Below, one piece after another: positions 17,455 to 26,725 of a stretch of DNA of 64,000 bases. The notes under the pieces were generated by a model, which was not told the DNA's origin, did not search any database, and saw nothing but the letters and a program-made list of their open reading frames with translations. How positions within the stretch are numbered: position 1 is the first letter of the stretch; the number at the start of each line of letters is the position of its first letter. Location: assembly GCA_963710625.1 (NCBI GenBank), contig CAVQBG010000008.1, positions 124,001 through 188,000 of the forward strand, given 5' to 3'. Source of the stretch: Sva-07 sp963710625. Its GTDB lineage: Bacteria > Actinomycetota > Acidimicrobiia > Acidimicrobiales > Ilumatobacteraceae. The position numbers and the translations under genes were made by a program.

Positions 17455-20400
17455 ATGCCCCTGTCCCTGCTCGAGCCGTACGTGCCGGCGTCGGTGGCCG
17501 ACCCGGAGCGGTCGAACTGGGTACTCGACGGTTCGATGGTCTTCGCCGACGTCTCGGGCTTCACCAAGCTGTCCGAGAAGCTCGCCGAACAGGGAAAGGC
17601 CGGCGCCGAGGAACTCACCGACATCCTGCTCGGCACGTTCACCGACCTGCTCGGCGAGGCACGTGACGAGGGCGGCGACCTCCTCAAGTACGGCGGCGAT
17701 GCGCTGTTCCTTGCGTTCGAGGGCCCCGGGCACGCCGTCCGAGCATGTCGCGCTGCTCATCGCATGCGCGCTGCACTCAAGGCCCGGGGTCCGATCGAGA
17801 CCGGCAAGGGACGAGTCGTCCTCCGCATCTCCCAGGGCGTCCACACGGGCCGATTCCATCTGGTACTCGCAGGAGACCGACAACGCGAACTCCTGATCAT
17901 CGGCCCCGACGCGACGATGGTCACCGACATCGAGGGAGCCGCATCGGCAGGCGAGGTCGTGGTGAGCCCCATCACGGCGTCCCACTTGCCCTCGTCCCAC
18001 ACCGGACGGGCCGTCGGCCACGGGGTGCTCCTCCGACGCGAACCCGGGCGCGACGGCGGGCCCGTACACCGGATGCCGGCCCCCGAGATCGACCGTACGA
18101 CGCTCGTTCCGGCAGCGGTGCGGCGCCGCGTCGAAGCCGGCGACCTCGAGTCCGAACATCGCCGGGTCGCCGTCGGTTTCCTTCACATCATGGGCGTCGA
18201 CGAGTACCTCGCCGCCAATGGAACAGAACAGACGGCCCAGGCGCTGAGTGAGATCACTGCAGCGGTGGCGACTGCCGCTGTGGACACCGACGTCTGTCTG
18301 CTCGCCTCGGACCTCGCCCCTGACGGTGCCAAGCTGATCATCACCGCGGGCACACCCGAAGGGGTCGAGGACATCGAGGGCCGTCTGCTCCTCACGTTGC
18401 GCAGCGTGTTCGACCAGGACCTCCCTCTTCCGATCCGCGCCGGCGCCCATTCGGGTCATGTGTTCGCGAGCAACGTCGGTGCGCCCTGGCGGCACGTGTT
18501 CACGGTGATCGGTGACGCTGTCAACCTCTCCGCTCGCTTGATGGGCAAGGCGCAGCCTGGACAGGTGGTCGCCAGTCGGGCACTCCTCGAGCACTCGGCA
18601 ACGACGTTCGTGACCGAACCGCTCGAGCCGTTCATGGTCAAGGGCAAGCGACATGCGCAGCGTGCGGCGCTCGTCAAGGAGCGCGTGCTGGAGGAACCGC
18701 CGAGCGAACGGCTGCGTCCGCCGTTCGTCGGACGCGCCGAAGAACTCAGGATCCTCACCGACGCACTCGATCACGCGCGACGGGGCCACGGATCGTGCAT
18801 CGAGCTGATGGGACCGCCAGGTATCGGCAAGTCCCGCCTTCTCGACGAGCTGATCGCACGCACCGACGACGTTCCCAGCATCCGGATCACCTGTGAGCCC
18901 TTCCAGGCCGACCGGCCCTACTACGTCGCCCGATTGCTGCTCCGGCGAGTCCTCGGCATCGCGTTCGACGCCGATCCCGAAACCGCCGGGCCGGTGCTGG
19001 CGGAGCGAGTGCACGCCGTCGCTCCCGACCTGGCACCCTGGATTCCCCTGCTCGCAACGGTCATCGACGCGACCGTGGACGAGACACCGGAGGTGCTCGC
19101 CCTCGATCCGTCCTTCCGTGCGCAGGTGCTCCACGAGACCGCTGCCGACTTGTTCGAAGCAACTCTCGGATCAGCCGGTCTCTTGATGCTCGAGGATGCA
19201 CTCTGGATCGACGATGCGTCGGCACAGATGCTGGCGCGAGTGATGCGTGACATCGCAGTTCGCCCCTGGCTCGTGTGCACCACTCTGCGCCAGGCCGACG
19301 ACGCCTTGGCCCGCACGCTGGATTTCGACTCGACCCGAATCGAGATCTCGCCACTGCCGGAACAACTGGCCGGTCAGCTGGCCACCGAACTGACCGAGGA
19401 AGCCGGCATCTCGATGCGCGACATCGAGCGCCTGTGTGATCGCGCCGGTGGCAACCCGCTGTATCTCGTCGAACTCCTCCGAGCGGTCCTCGACTCCGGC
19501 CCCCAGGATGACCTGCCCGACCGGCTCGAGGACATCCTGGCCGCCCGCATCGACCGGCTCCCCCACCCCGATCGGACCGTCCTACGCGCAGGCGCCGTTC
19601 TCGGCGACAGGTTCGACCGCGACCTGCTCGCCGCCACGCTCGGCCCGGACATGCCATACCCGGCGAACCGCACCGCGGACCGTCTGAGCGGCTATCTCAT
19701 CGCAGACGGCACCGACCTGGTCTTCGAACACGGTCTCGTGCGCGAGGTCGCCTACGAGCTCCTCCCCTTCTCGCGTCGCCGGAACCTCCACCAGCGGGCT
19801 GCCGACGTGCTGTCGAAGCTCCCGGGTCGACCCGACGACGACCGACTGAGCCTGATCGCGCATCACCGCGATCTCGCCGGGGAGCGACTTCTCGCTTGGG
19901 CGGCCCTCCGGCGCGCAGGCGATCGTGCGGCCCGCAAGTTCGCTCACCACGAGGCTGCTGCGCTGTACGAACGGGCGATCGAGAATGCTCGGCGGGTCGA
20001 CACCGTTCCGGTGCGCCATCTCGCCGATGTTGCAGAACGTCTCGGTGACTCGGCAGACATCGCGGCGAACTTCGCGCTCGCGTCGCATGGCTACCGCCTC
20101 GCGCGCAAGCTCATCGGGCCTGACGACGTCCGACAGGTGGACCTGATGCGCAAGGAGGGCATGGTTCGTGAGAAAGAGGGGCGATACGAAGCTGCACTGA
20201 GATGGCTTCGCCGAGGCCTGGCCGATCTCCGGGCCGACGAATCCGCCGACGGGGACGCGTCCGAGCACCTCCTCGCCCTCCGCGCAGAGTTCGAGGTGTC
20301 CTACGCCGGCGTCCGATTCCGTCAGGGCAAGCTCCGCAACTGTGTCCGCTGGTGCGAGTCGGCGATCGACGACGCCGAACGCTCGGGCGCCCGCAAGACG

Positions 20401-21252
20401 CTGGCGCATGCGCTGTATCTCATCGAAGGTGCGCTGACCGATCTCGGCGATGCGCGGGCCGCCGAGTACGAGGGGCGGTCGCTGGCGATCTATCGAGAGT
20501 TGGGCGATCATCTCGGGATGGGCCACGCGTTGCTCAACATGGGCGTCAACGCCGTGCACCGGGGTGAACTCGACCGAGCGGTCGACCTGTACGAGCAGGC
20601 CCGCAATGCGCTGCGAACGGCGGGCCATGTGATCGGACTCGCCCACGTGTCGCTCAACCTCGGTGAGGTACTCGCAGATCAAGGTCGACTGGACGAGGCC
20701 GAGTCGTTCCTGCGGGACGCACGGCGAGCGGCGTCAGCATCGCAGTATCGAATGATCAACGCCGCCGCACAGAGCGCGCTGGGACGTGTCGAAGTGCGGC
20801 GAGGCGACGTCGACAAGGGCCTCGAGCTCCTGGCAGCGGCCGGGAAGACGTTCGAAGAGATGAAGGCCACTTCGTGGATGGTCGAGACCGCTGCGAGAAT
20901 CGCCGAGGGGCTGGCGTTCGCCGGTCGTTTCGATGACGCACTGCTGGCGATCGAGCATGCACTGTCGATCGAGTCCGAGGCAGCCACCGGGGGCATCGTC
21001 CCGCTGCTCGAACGCACACGGGGGCGAGCACTTACGGGCCTGGGCCGGCACGAGGAAGCCCGATCGGCACTGGAGCGGAGTGCCGACCAGGCGTCGGCCG
21101 ACGGAGCGGAGCTCGAGCTGGCCCTGACGCTCCACGAGTTCGCGAGGCTGCCCGGCGTCGACCCGCAGGACGCAGCATCTGCGTCCGCTCGCGCTCGTGA
21201 GATCGCGACCCGGATGGGAGTGGACCTCTCCTCGGTCCCGATTCAGGCGTAG
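17455..21252 (+). CDS. Soluble-adenylyl-cyclase-like protein: two class III cyclase domains, AAA ATPase, TPR tail
   Basis: A 1265-residue cytoplasmic protein. Cyclase domain 1 (about 20-210) keeps both metal-binding Asp residues: Asp32 in VFADVSGFTKL and Asp82 in YGGDALFLAF. Domain 2 (about 232-390) lacks the first Asp (FLHIMGVDE) but keeps the transition-state pair Asn357 and Arg361 in GDAVNLSARLMG, which domain 1 lacks. The two domains therefore complement each other to form one active site. A P-loop ATPase follows (GPPGIGKS at 453-460, MLEDALWID as Walker B), then about 450 residues of TPR-like helices. This is the domain order of mammalian ADCY10. ATP versus GTP use is not settled. It starts at ATG 17455, divergent from the giant protease. 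Confidence 0.88.
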   Translation: MPLSLLEPYVPASVADPERSNWVLDGSMVFADVSGFTKLSEKLAEQGKAGAEELTDILLGTFTDLLGEARDEGGDLLKYGGDALFLAFEGPGHAVRACRAAHRMRAALKARGPIETGKGRVVLRISQGVHTGRFHLVLAGDRQRELLIIGPDATMVTDIEGAASAGEVVVSPITASHLPSSHTGRAVGHGVLLRREPGRDGGPVHRMPAPEIDRTTLVPAAVRRRVEAGDLESEHRRVAVGFLHIMGVDEYLAANGTEQTAQALSEITAAVATAAVDTDVCLLASDLAPDGAKLIITAGTPEGVEDIEGRLLLTLRSVFDQDLPLPIRAGAHSGHVFASNVGAPWRHVFTVIGDAVNLSARLMGKAQPGQVVASRALLEHSATTFVTEPLEPFMVKGKRHAQRAALVKERVLEEPPSERLRPPFVGRAEELRILTDALDHARRGHGSCIELMGPPGIGKSRLLDELIARTDDVPSIRITCEPFQADRPYYVARLLLRRVLGIAFDADPETAGPVLAERVHAVAPDLAPWIPLLATVIDATVDETPEVLALDPSFRAQVLHETAADLFEATLGSAGLLMLEDALWIDDASAQMLARVMRDIAVRPWLVCTTLRQADDALARTLDFDSTRIEISPLPEQLAGQLATELTEEAGISMRDIERLCDRAGGNPLYLVELLRAVLDSGPQDDLPDRLEDILAARIDRLPHPDRTVLRAGAVLGDRFDRDLLAATLGPDMPYPANRTADRLSGYLIADGTDLVFEHGLVREVAYELLPFSRRRNLHQRAADVLSKLPGRPDDDRLSLIAHHRDLAGERLLAWAALRRAGDRAARKFAHHEAAALYERAIENARRVDTVPVRHLADVAERLGDSADIAANFALASHGYRLARKLIGPDDVRQVDLMRKEGMVREKEGRYEAALRWLRRGLADLRADESADGDASEHLLALRAEFEVSYAGVRFRQGKLRNCVRWCESAIDDAERSGARKTLAHALYLIEGALTDLGDARAAEYEGRSLAIYRELGDHLGMGHALLNMGVNAVHRGELDRAVDLYEQARNALRTAGHVIGLAHVSLNLGEVLADQGRLDEAESFLRDARRAASASQYRMINAAAQSALGRVEVRRGDVDKGLELLAAAGKTFEEMKATSWMVETAARIAEGLAFAGRFDDALLAIEHALSIESEAATGGIVPLLERTRGRALTGLGRHEEARSALERSADQASADGAELELALTLHEFARLPGVDPQDAASASARAREIATRMGVDLSSVPIQA

Positions 21253-21611
21253 AGCGCAGCGAACGCAGCGGTGTCGACGTACTCGTGCAGGCCGGTGATC
21301 AAACCGTGCTCGTCGAAGTGCAACATCACACACACGTCGGTCGATGCCGACACCCCGTCGGGGCGGGTGAGTCGCACCAGGTGCTGCTCGACGACGAACC
21401 GCTCCCCCACGCTCCGGCGGACGTCGGAGTACTCGACGGTCACCCCGTCACGTTTCAAACCCTGGATCATCGTCAGCAGGCCCTCGATGCCGTGCTCGGG
21501 ATTGCCGTTCTGACGCACTCCGGCGCCTGCGGCGAAGAGGTCGGTGAGGCCGTCGAACTCCTGGGTGGAGAAGTGCTCGAACAGCTCAGCGGTGCGTGCG
21601 TCGAGGTCCAT
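21243..21611 (-). CDS. SnoaL/NTF2-like protein
   Basis: A 122-residue cone-fold (NTF2-like) protein: an N-terminal helical pair (TAELFEHFSTQEFDGLTDLFA), GVRQNGNPEHGIEGL, then strands ending in DVCVMLHFDEHGLITGLHEYVDTAAFAALYA. The family includes small-molecule isomerases, cyclases and binding proteins; the role is unknown. ATG 21611 was chosen because upstream sequence does not fit the fold. Its stop overlaps the end of the convergent cyclase gene by 10 bp. Confidence 0.75.
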   Translation of the reverse strand: MDLDARTAELFEHFSTQEFDGLTDLFAAGAGVRQNGNPEHGIEGLLTMIQGLKRDGVTVEYSDVRRSVGERFVVEQHLVRLTRPDGVSASTDVCVMLHFDEHGLITGLHEYVDTAAFAALYA

Positions 21612-21670
21612 GCACGAACAGTAACCCGGTGGCCATCGCCGGGATCCGACCGACGGCCTAACCTGCACGG

Positions 21671-23134
21671 ATGACCGACCTGCTCATCGAATCGCAGACC
21701 CTCGAGGACCGGCTCCGATCCGTGCTCCCAGGCGACGTCGACTACGCCTCGGTCCGCCTCGTCGACGAGCGGTCCGAGCACCTGACGGTTCGCCGCAATC
21801 AGCTCGAGCCAATCTTCAACGAGTTCGACACCGGCGTGATGATCTCGATCTGGGACGCCGGGGGCCTCGGCTACGCCGCCACCACCGACCTCAGCGAGGC
21901 CGGACTGCGCAGCGCCGTCGACCGCGCGCGTTACTGGGCGACGGTCACGGCCGGCTCGATGGTGACGACCGCGGCGCCACGCAACCACGCCACCGGCACC
22001 TATGCGTCGCCGGTGGAGGTCACCTGGGACTCCCTGCCGCTCGACGACCGCATCGGGCTGCTGCAGCAGCAGTCGCGGCTCCTCGGTATCGACGACCGCA
22101 TCGTCAACTGGGGTGCCTCGCTCGTGCGACGTGACGTCGACCAGCTGCTGCTCACCCGGTCGAAGGTGGGCGCCACCGGACGCATCGAGCAGCGTTTCCG
22201 CTTCGTGTACCCGAGCCTCCAGGCCACGGCGAACGAAGGCACCAACACCCAGACCCGCACCTTCGGCGGGCACGCATTCTGCGGACAGGGCGGCGCCGAG
22301 GTGCTCGGCCGATACGGCTTCGGCGACGCCGCATCACAGGTCGCCGAACAGGCGCTCGAACTGCTCGACGCCCCGAACTGCCCGACCGGGGTGATGGACG
22401 CCCTCCTCGCGCCGGACCAGATGGTGCTGCAGATCCACGAGTCGATCGGCCATCCGCTCGAACTCGACCGCATCCTCGGCGACGAGCGCAACTACGCGGG
22501 CACGAGCTTCGTGACACCGGAGATGTTCGGGACGTACCGGTACGGCTCGGAGCTGCTCGACGTCACCTTCGACCCGACGGTGCCGGGACAGCTGGCGTCG
22601 TACGCATTCGACGACGACGGCACGCCGGCGAAGCGTCAGCACCTCATCGAGAACGGCATCCTCGTACGCGGCCTCGGCGGGGCGGTCTCCCAGGAGCGCA
22701 GCGGTGTTCCCGGCGTTGCGAACTCCCGCGCCGACAACTGGAACCGACCTCCGATCGACCGGATGGCCAACCTCAACGTCGAGCCGGGCGAGTCGACGGT
22801 CGAGGAGCTGATCGCCTCGATCGAGCACGGCGTCTACATGCACACCAACAACTCCTGGTCGATCGACGACAGCCGCAACAAGTTCCAGTTCGGCTGCGAG
22901 TACGGCCAGCGGATCGAGAACGGCGAGATCGTCGGCGTGGTCCGCAACCCCGGTTATCGCGGGATCTCGTCCACGTTCTGGCGCAGCCTGAGCGGGGTCG
23001 CAGACGCCGACAGCTTCACGGTGATGGGCACACCCAACTGCGGCAAGGGCGAACTCAACCAGATGATCGGCACCGGCCATGCGTCGCCCGCCTGCAAGTT
23101 CTCGAACATCGAGGTCTTCGGAGGCGAGGAATGA
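21671..23134 (+). CDS. tldD: TldD-family metalloprotease subunit
   Basis: A 487-residue TldD/PmbA-family protein, active-subunit type. The zinc motif HExxxH is HESIGH (His256, Glu257, His261), followed by PLELDRILG. The third ligand candidate is Cys457 in TPNCGKGELNQM. Known TldD/TldE complexes digest unfolded peptides and are used in microcin B17 maturation and CcdA degradation in E. coli. Here no RiPP precursor was recognised nearby, so general peptide processing is the safer reading. The partner gene overlaps by 4 bp, indicating a heterodimer. Confidence 0.92.
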   Translation: MTDLLIESQTLEDRLRSVLPGDVDYASVRLVDERSEHLTVRRNQLEPIFNEFDTGVMISIWDAGGLGYAATTDLSEAGLRSAVDRARYWATVTAGSMVTTAAPRNHATGTYASPVEVTWDSLPLDDRIGLLQQQSRLLGIDDRIVNWGASLVRRDVDQLLLTRSKVGATGRIEQRFRFVYPSLQATANEGTNTQTRTFGGHAFCGQGGAEVLGRYGFGDAASQVAEQALELLDAPNCPTGVMDALLAPDQMVLQIHESIGHPLELDRILGDERNYAGTSFVTPEMFGTYRYGSELLDVTFDPTVPGQLASYAFDDDGTPAKRQHLIENGILVRGLGGAVSQERSGVPGVANSRADNWNRPPIDRMANLNVEPGESTVEELIASIEHGVYMHTNNSWSIDDSRNKFQFGCEYGQRIENGEIVGVVRNPGYRGISSTFWRSLSGVADADSFTVMGTPNCGKGELNQMIGTGHASPACKFSNIEVFGGEE

Positions 23135-24489
23135 CAGGCCAGAACGAAAAGAGCTCACGCGACGACCAGGCCTACTTCGACGAGTTGGTCACCACGGCGA
23201 CGGCCGCACTGGTGGGCGACGAGGTGCTGCTCGCCAACGTGTCGGGCGAACGGACCGACTTCATCCGCCTCAACCAGAGCGAAGTCCGCCAGGCCGGCAC
23301 GATCGACCAACGCACCTTGACGGTCGACCTGGTCGAAGGTCGCCGACACGTCGCCGGCAGCATCCGCCTGTCGGGGGTGCGTTCGATCGACGATGCTCGA
23401 ATCGCCGCCTTGCTGCTGCAGTTGCGCGATCAGCGCCGCGTCGTCGCCGACGACCCGTTCCTGCTCTACAACACCGAGCCGAACTCCACCGAGCGCATCG
23501 AGCGCGGTTCGATTCCTGCCCCCGACGCCGCGCTCGCCGACATCCGCGCCGCGGGAGCGAACCGCGACCTGGTCGGGATCTACGCGTCCGGCGACACGTT
23601 CAGCGGCTTCGCCAACAGCCTCGGACAGCGCAACTGGTTCCAGTCCTCGACGTTCAATCTCGACTGGTGCTTCTACCTCCGCGCCGACAAGGCGGCGAAG
23701 AACCTCTACGCCGGCTTCGACTGGGACGACGATGCGTTCGCCGCCAAGGTCGAGTGGTCGGCGCGGCAGGTCGCCGCCCTCGAGCGCGACCCGATCAGCC
23801 TCGCACCCGGTGAGTACCGCACCTACCTCGCCCCGAGGGCGATGGAGGAAGTGATCCAGCTGCTCTCGTGGTACGGCGCCTTCGGACGGCGCGCCCACGA
23901 GACCCGCCAGACCCCGCTGCTCAAGATGCTGGTGGAGGACGTCACCCTCTCGCCGCTGGTGTCGATCAGCGAGGACACCGCCAACGGCGTCGCGGCCAAC
24001 TTCCAGTCGGCCGGGTTCCTGCGGCCCGACACGGTCCCGCTGATCGTCGACGGGAAGTACGCCGACACGCTCGTGTCACCTCGCTCTGCCCAGGAGTACG
24101 GCGTACCCACCAACGGCGCCGGTGATGCCGAGGCGCCGCTCTCGGTCGCGATCTCGCCCGGCACGCTGCCGACCGCATCGGTCGACGAGGCGTTGGGCAC
24201 CGGGTTGTTCGTCGGCAACCTCTGGTACCTGAACTTCTCCGACCAGGCGGCGTGTCGCACCACGGGAATGACACGGTTCGCGACCTTCTGGATGGAGGAC
24301 GGCGAGATCGTCGCGCCCGTCGACGTGCTGCGATTCGACGACACCGCCTTTCATCTCCTCGGCGACCGCCTCGAGGGTCTCACCGACGACGCCGAGGTGT
24401 TGCTCGACACCTCGACCTACGGGCGACGGTCCACGGCGAGCGCCCGACTGCCCGGCGCGATGTTGGGTGCGATGCGCTTCGTGCTCTGA
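23131..24489 (+). CDS. tldE: TldE/PmbA-family metalloprotease partner subunit
   Basis: A 452-residue TldD/PmbA-family protein lacking the HExxxH zinc site, as is normal for the TldE half. Family features: DTFSGFANSLGQRNWFQSS in the middle and GTGLFVGNLWYLNFSDQA near the C-terminus. It overlaps tldD by ATGA, so coupled expression of the two subunits is expected. The highly polar N-terminus starts MTGQNEKSSRDDQ. Confidence 0.9.
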   Translation: MTGQNEKSSRDDQAYFDELVTTATAALVGDEVLLANVSGERTDFIRLNQSEVRQAGTIDQRTLTVDLVEGRRHVAGSIRLSGVRSIDDARIAALLLQLRDQRRVVADDPFLLYNTEPNSTERIERGSIPAPDAALADIRAAGANRDLVGIYASGDTFSGFANSLGQRNWFQSSTFNLDWCFYLRADKAAKNLYAGFDWDDDAFAAKVEWSARQVAALERDPISLAPGEYRTYLAPRAMEEVIQLLSWYGAFGRRAHETRQTPLLKMLVEDVTLSPLVSISEDTANGVAANFQSAGFLRPDTVPLIVDGKYADTLVSPRSAQEYGVPTNGAGDAEAPLSVAISPGTLPTASVDEALGTGLFVGNLWYLNFSDQAACRTTGMTRFATFWMEDGEIVAPVDVLRFDDTAFHLLGDRLEGLTDDAEVLLDTSTYGRRSTASARLPGAMLGAMRFVL

Positions 24490-24557
24490 GAGATCGAACA
24501 CGGTCAGCATCGATCGACGGTTGTGGCGTCAACGGGGCCGGGGGTACGGTCGACGTC

Positions 24558-24779
24558 ATGAAGAAGCTTCTCATCATCATCGCCATCCTCGGCGCTGCGG
24601 CAGCCGCAGCGGCCGCATTCCGACGCGACGACGTGAAGGCGGGCGCCAAGAAGGCCACGTCGACCGTCTCCAGCGCCGCCCAGCAGGCCAAGGACAAGGT
24701 ACAGCCCGCCGCCGACTCGATGGCCGACGCCGCCGAGGACGTCGCCGACGCCGTCGAGAGCGCCGCCAGCACCAACTGA
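24558..24779 (+). CDS. Small alanine-rich membrane-anchored protein
   Basis: 73 residues: an N-terminal hydrophobic segment (MKKLLIIIAILGAAAAAAAAF) followed by a Lys/Asp/Ala-rich amphipathic tail (KKATSTVSSAAQQAKDKVQP...ADAAEDVADAVES). It resembles small YtxH-like or stress-type anchored helical proteins. It could be a membrane or envelope-associated protein; the function is unknown. The start is well placed 69 bp after tldE, but codon composition alone makes some small GC-rich frames look real. Confidence 0.65.
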   Translation: MKKLLIIIAILGAAAAAAAAFRRDDVKAGAKKATSTVSSAAQQAKDKVQPAADSMADAAEDVADAVESAASTN

Positions 24780-24792
24780 TCCGCTGTGCGCC

Positions 24793-25257
24793 ATGTCCGA
24801 CCATCCGGACGACGCAGTGACCACGCCGGGCGAGACATCGGCTCAGCGGTGGGCCGCGCAGGCGCACGCCATCATCGAAGCAGACGGTCCAGCGGGGCTG
24901 GCGCATCTCCTGGCTGACGGGTTCGTCCAGGAGACGCACCGTGGGGTCCCGCAGGCCATCCGCCGCGACGGGCTCCTCGGCTCGGTGCGGTCGATGCGCG
25001 ACATGGGTCTGCACGTCAGCGGTGTCACCGTGGCGACCGCCGGGGACCTCAGCGTCCTCACCCAACGTTCCTACCGGCACGGGCCCACCACCGTCGAGCT
25101 CCTCGCCATCAGCGTCTGGACGGCCGACGGCCTGCTCGAGCGCCTCATCGAGTTCGAGGTCGGCGCACTCGACGAAGCCCTGAGCACGCTCGCCGACGTC
25201 ACCGGGCAACCGGTCGTCCGGCTCGACGGACCCGCCGAGCACCCCGGCCAACTCTGA
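24793..25257 (+). CDS. Small cytoplasmic protein, NTF2-like fold possible
   Basis: A 154-residue protein of unknown function. The layout is compatible with a cone fold: an N-terminal helix (AQRWAAQAHAIIEADGPAGLAHLL), a strand-rich centre (VSGVTVATAGDLSVLTQRSYRH) and FEVGALDEALSTLADVTG at the end. No catalytic motif or signal peptide is seen. It starts 13 bp after the small anchored protein gene and may be cotranscribed with it. Confidence 0.65.
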   Translation: MSDHPDDAVTTPGETSAQRWAAQAHAIIEADGPAGLAHLLADGFVQETHRGVPQAIRRDGLLGSVRSMRDMGLHVSGVTVATAGDLSVLTQRSYRHGPTTVELLAISVWTADGLLERLIEFEVGALDEALSTLADVTGQPVVRLDGPAEHPGQL

Positions 25258-25310
25258 CGCACCCCTCGTTCACACTGGCTCTTGCGAGTGCATGAACGGA
25301 GGAGGACGAC

Positions 25311-25784
25311 ATGTTTGTACTGGTCGCAACGAACGAATTCCAGGGCACGGCACCGGGCGACTACGCCTGGACCGTCGAGGGAGAGCTGGTCACCCCGGTG
25401 GCCACCGAGTGCGCCTCGGGCGAACGATGCGGCTGCAACCGCGGGTTCCCCGGGCTGGCGAGCGGCAGGGCCACCACCACCGCCATGGTGGTCGACCGGC
25501 CAGGGGTCGGGCCGTCCGATCTCCGCGACGCGGTCTACGACTGGCTCGATCGCGGGGGCTGGATCGACCTCCTCCGGCAGACGGCGATCGACCGTTCGCT
25601 GGCGGCCGGACGCGGCGGCGAGCTCGAACCGCGCGACGACGCCGACATCGACGCAATGGTCGACGCGGTCATCGACGAACACGTCGACATGATCGAGGAG
25701 GTCTGCTCGGCGTTTCCGGAAGGCACGGTCATCGTGCGGCAGGGTCCGCTCGTCAGCGCCCGGATCCATCCCTTCGCCGCCTGA
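25311..25784 (+). CDS. Conserved hypothetical protein with CxxxxxCxC motif
   Basis: 157 residues behind a strong GGAGGAGG ribosome site. A cysteine cluster is near residue 34 (ECASGERCGCNRGFPGLASG), followed by TTTAMVVDRPG and a helical C-terminal half (DDADIDAMVDAVIDEHVDMIEEV). The cluster could bind a metal. I recall similar short actinobacterial proteins annotated only as domains of unknown function. The strong ribosome site suggests good expression. Confidence 0.7.
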   Translation: MFVLVATNEFQGTAPGDYAWTVEGELVTPVATECASGERCGCNRGFPGLASGRATTTAMVVDRPGVGPSDLRDAVYDWLDRGGWIDLLRQTAIDRSLAAGRGGELEPRDDADIDAMVDAVIDEHVDMIEEVCSAFPEGTVIVRQGPLVSARIHPFAA

Positions 25785-25821
25785 CGCCCGCGGCCGCCAC
25801 AGGCTCTGGGACACTGCTGGG

Positions 25822-26706
25822 ATGCGGATCGACGACCGACACCTCGAGCAGGTCCGCCACCGAGGGTTCAGCGTGGTCGAGCGGTTCCTCGACGCAGATG
25901 AAGTCGATGCGGCGAGGACCGGCCTCTGGAACGAGTTCCCTCACCCGGAGGCGTACTTCACGGCCCCGGAGGAACATCCCCGGTACGCACGCAGCCAGTT
26001 CGCCGGTCTTCGGCTCTACCCGAGCGCGTCGTGGGAGCTCAATCGACTCGCGTTCCACCCCGACCTGGTCGACGCGGTCGAGCGCTATCTCGGCACCGTC
26101 GACCTGCAGCTCTACAAGGGTGAGATCTGGGCGAAGTACGCAGGTGCGATCGACTACGACCAGCCGCACCATCGCGACTTCGGCAACCATTCGCTCGTCG
26201 TTCCACGCGCCGACGGCGTCGGCACGCAGCTGACCACGTTCATCCTGCTCTCCGACGTCACCGAACTCGACGGGCCGACGGCGATCGTGCCGATCGAACA
26301 CACCGCAGCGATTTCGATGGTGCCTCCCGACGGCGAACCCGGCTGGCCGTTCTCGGTTCGCAGGGGCTCGTTCGCCGACGTCGAGCACCTGGTGACCGGG
26401 CCGGCCGGCTCGCTCCTGATCTATCGCACGGACGTGTTCCATCGGGCGACCGACTTCGCTGCACCGCAACGAGCGCGTTTCGCGCTGCTCGCCGACTACC
26501 AGGCACGGGGTCCCGCGTGGGCCGGCAAGATGGCCTGGCCCGACCAGGCCCAGCAGGGCGGCTTCGTCGAGGTGATCGAGCGGGCATCGGTGCGCGAACG
26601 AGACCTGTTCGGCTTCCCCCGACCCGGCGATCCCTACTGGAACGACCAGACTCGCGCGGATGTCCAGCGGCGCTATCCGAACCTCGACCTCGCCCCGTAC
26701 GTGTGA
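25822..26706 (+). CDS. Phytanoyl-CoA dioxygenase (PhyH) family protein
   Basis: A 294-residue 2-oxoglutarate/Fe(II) hydroxylase fold. The iron ligands are visible: His117 and Asp119 in PHHRDF, and distal His207 in DVFHRATDF, with Arg residues downstream for 2-oxoglutarate. The jelly-roll segment TTFILLSDVTELDGPTAIVPIEHT is characteristic. PhyH-family enzymes hydroxylate varied substrates (branched acyl-CoA, ectoine, halogenation targets); the substrate is unknown. Short distances to the genes on each side suggest cotranscription with the methyltransferase 19 bp downstream. Confidence 0.87.
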   Translation: MRIDDRHLEQVRHRGFSVVERFLDADEVDAARTGLWNEFPHPEAYFTAPEEHPRYARSQFAGLRLYPSASWELNRLAFHPDLVDAVERYLGTVDLQLYKGEIWAKYAGAIDYDQPHHRDFGNHSLVVPRADGVGTQLTTFILLSDVTELDGPTAIVPIEHTAAISMVPPDGEPGWPFSVRRGSFADVEHLVTGPAGSLLIYRTDVFHRATDFAAPQRARFALLADYQARGPAWAGKMAWPDQAQQGGFVEVIERASVRERDLFGFPRPGDPYWNDQTRADVQRRYPNLDLAPYV

Positions 26707-26725
26707 ACGCCTACGTTGAACGCTG

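Noticed and set aside
17377..19134. Upstream in-frame extension of the giant protease gene over the cyclase gene
   Set aside because: The extension is antisense to the conserved cyclase/ATPase coding sequence, has no recognisable domain, and lies before a clear signal peptide starting at 17376.
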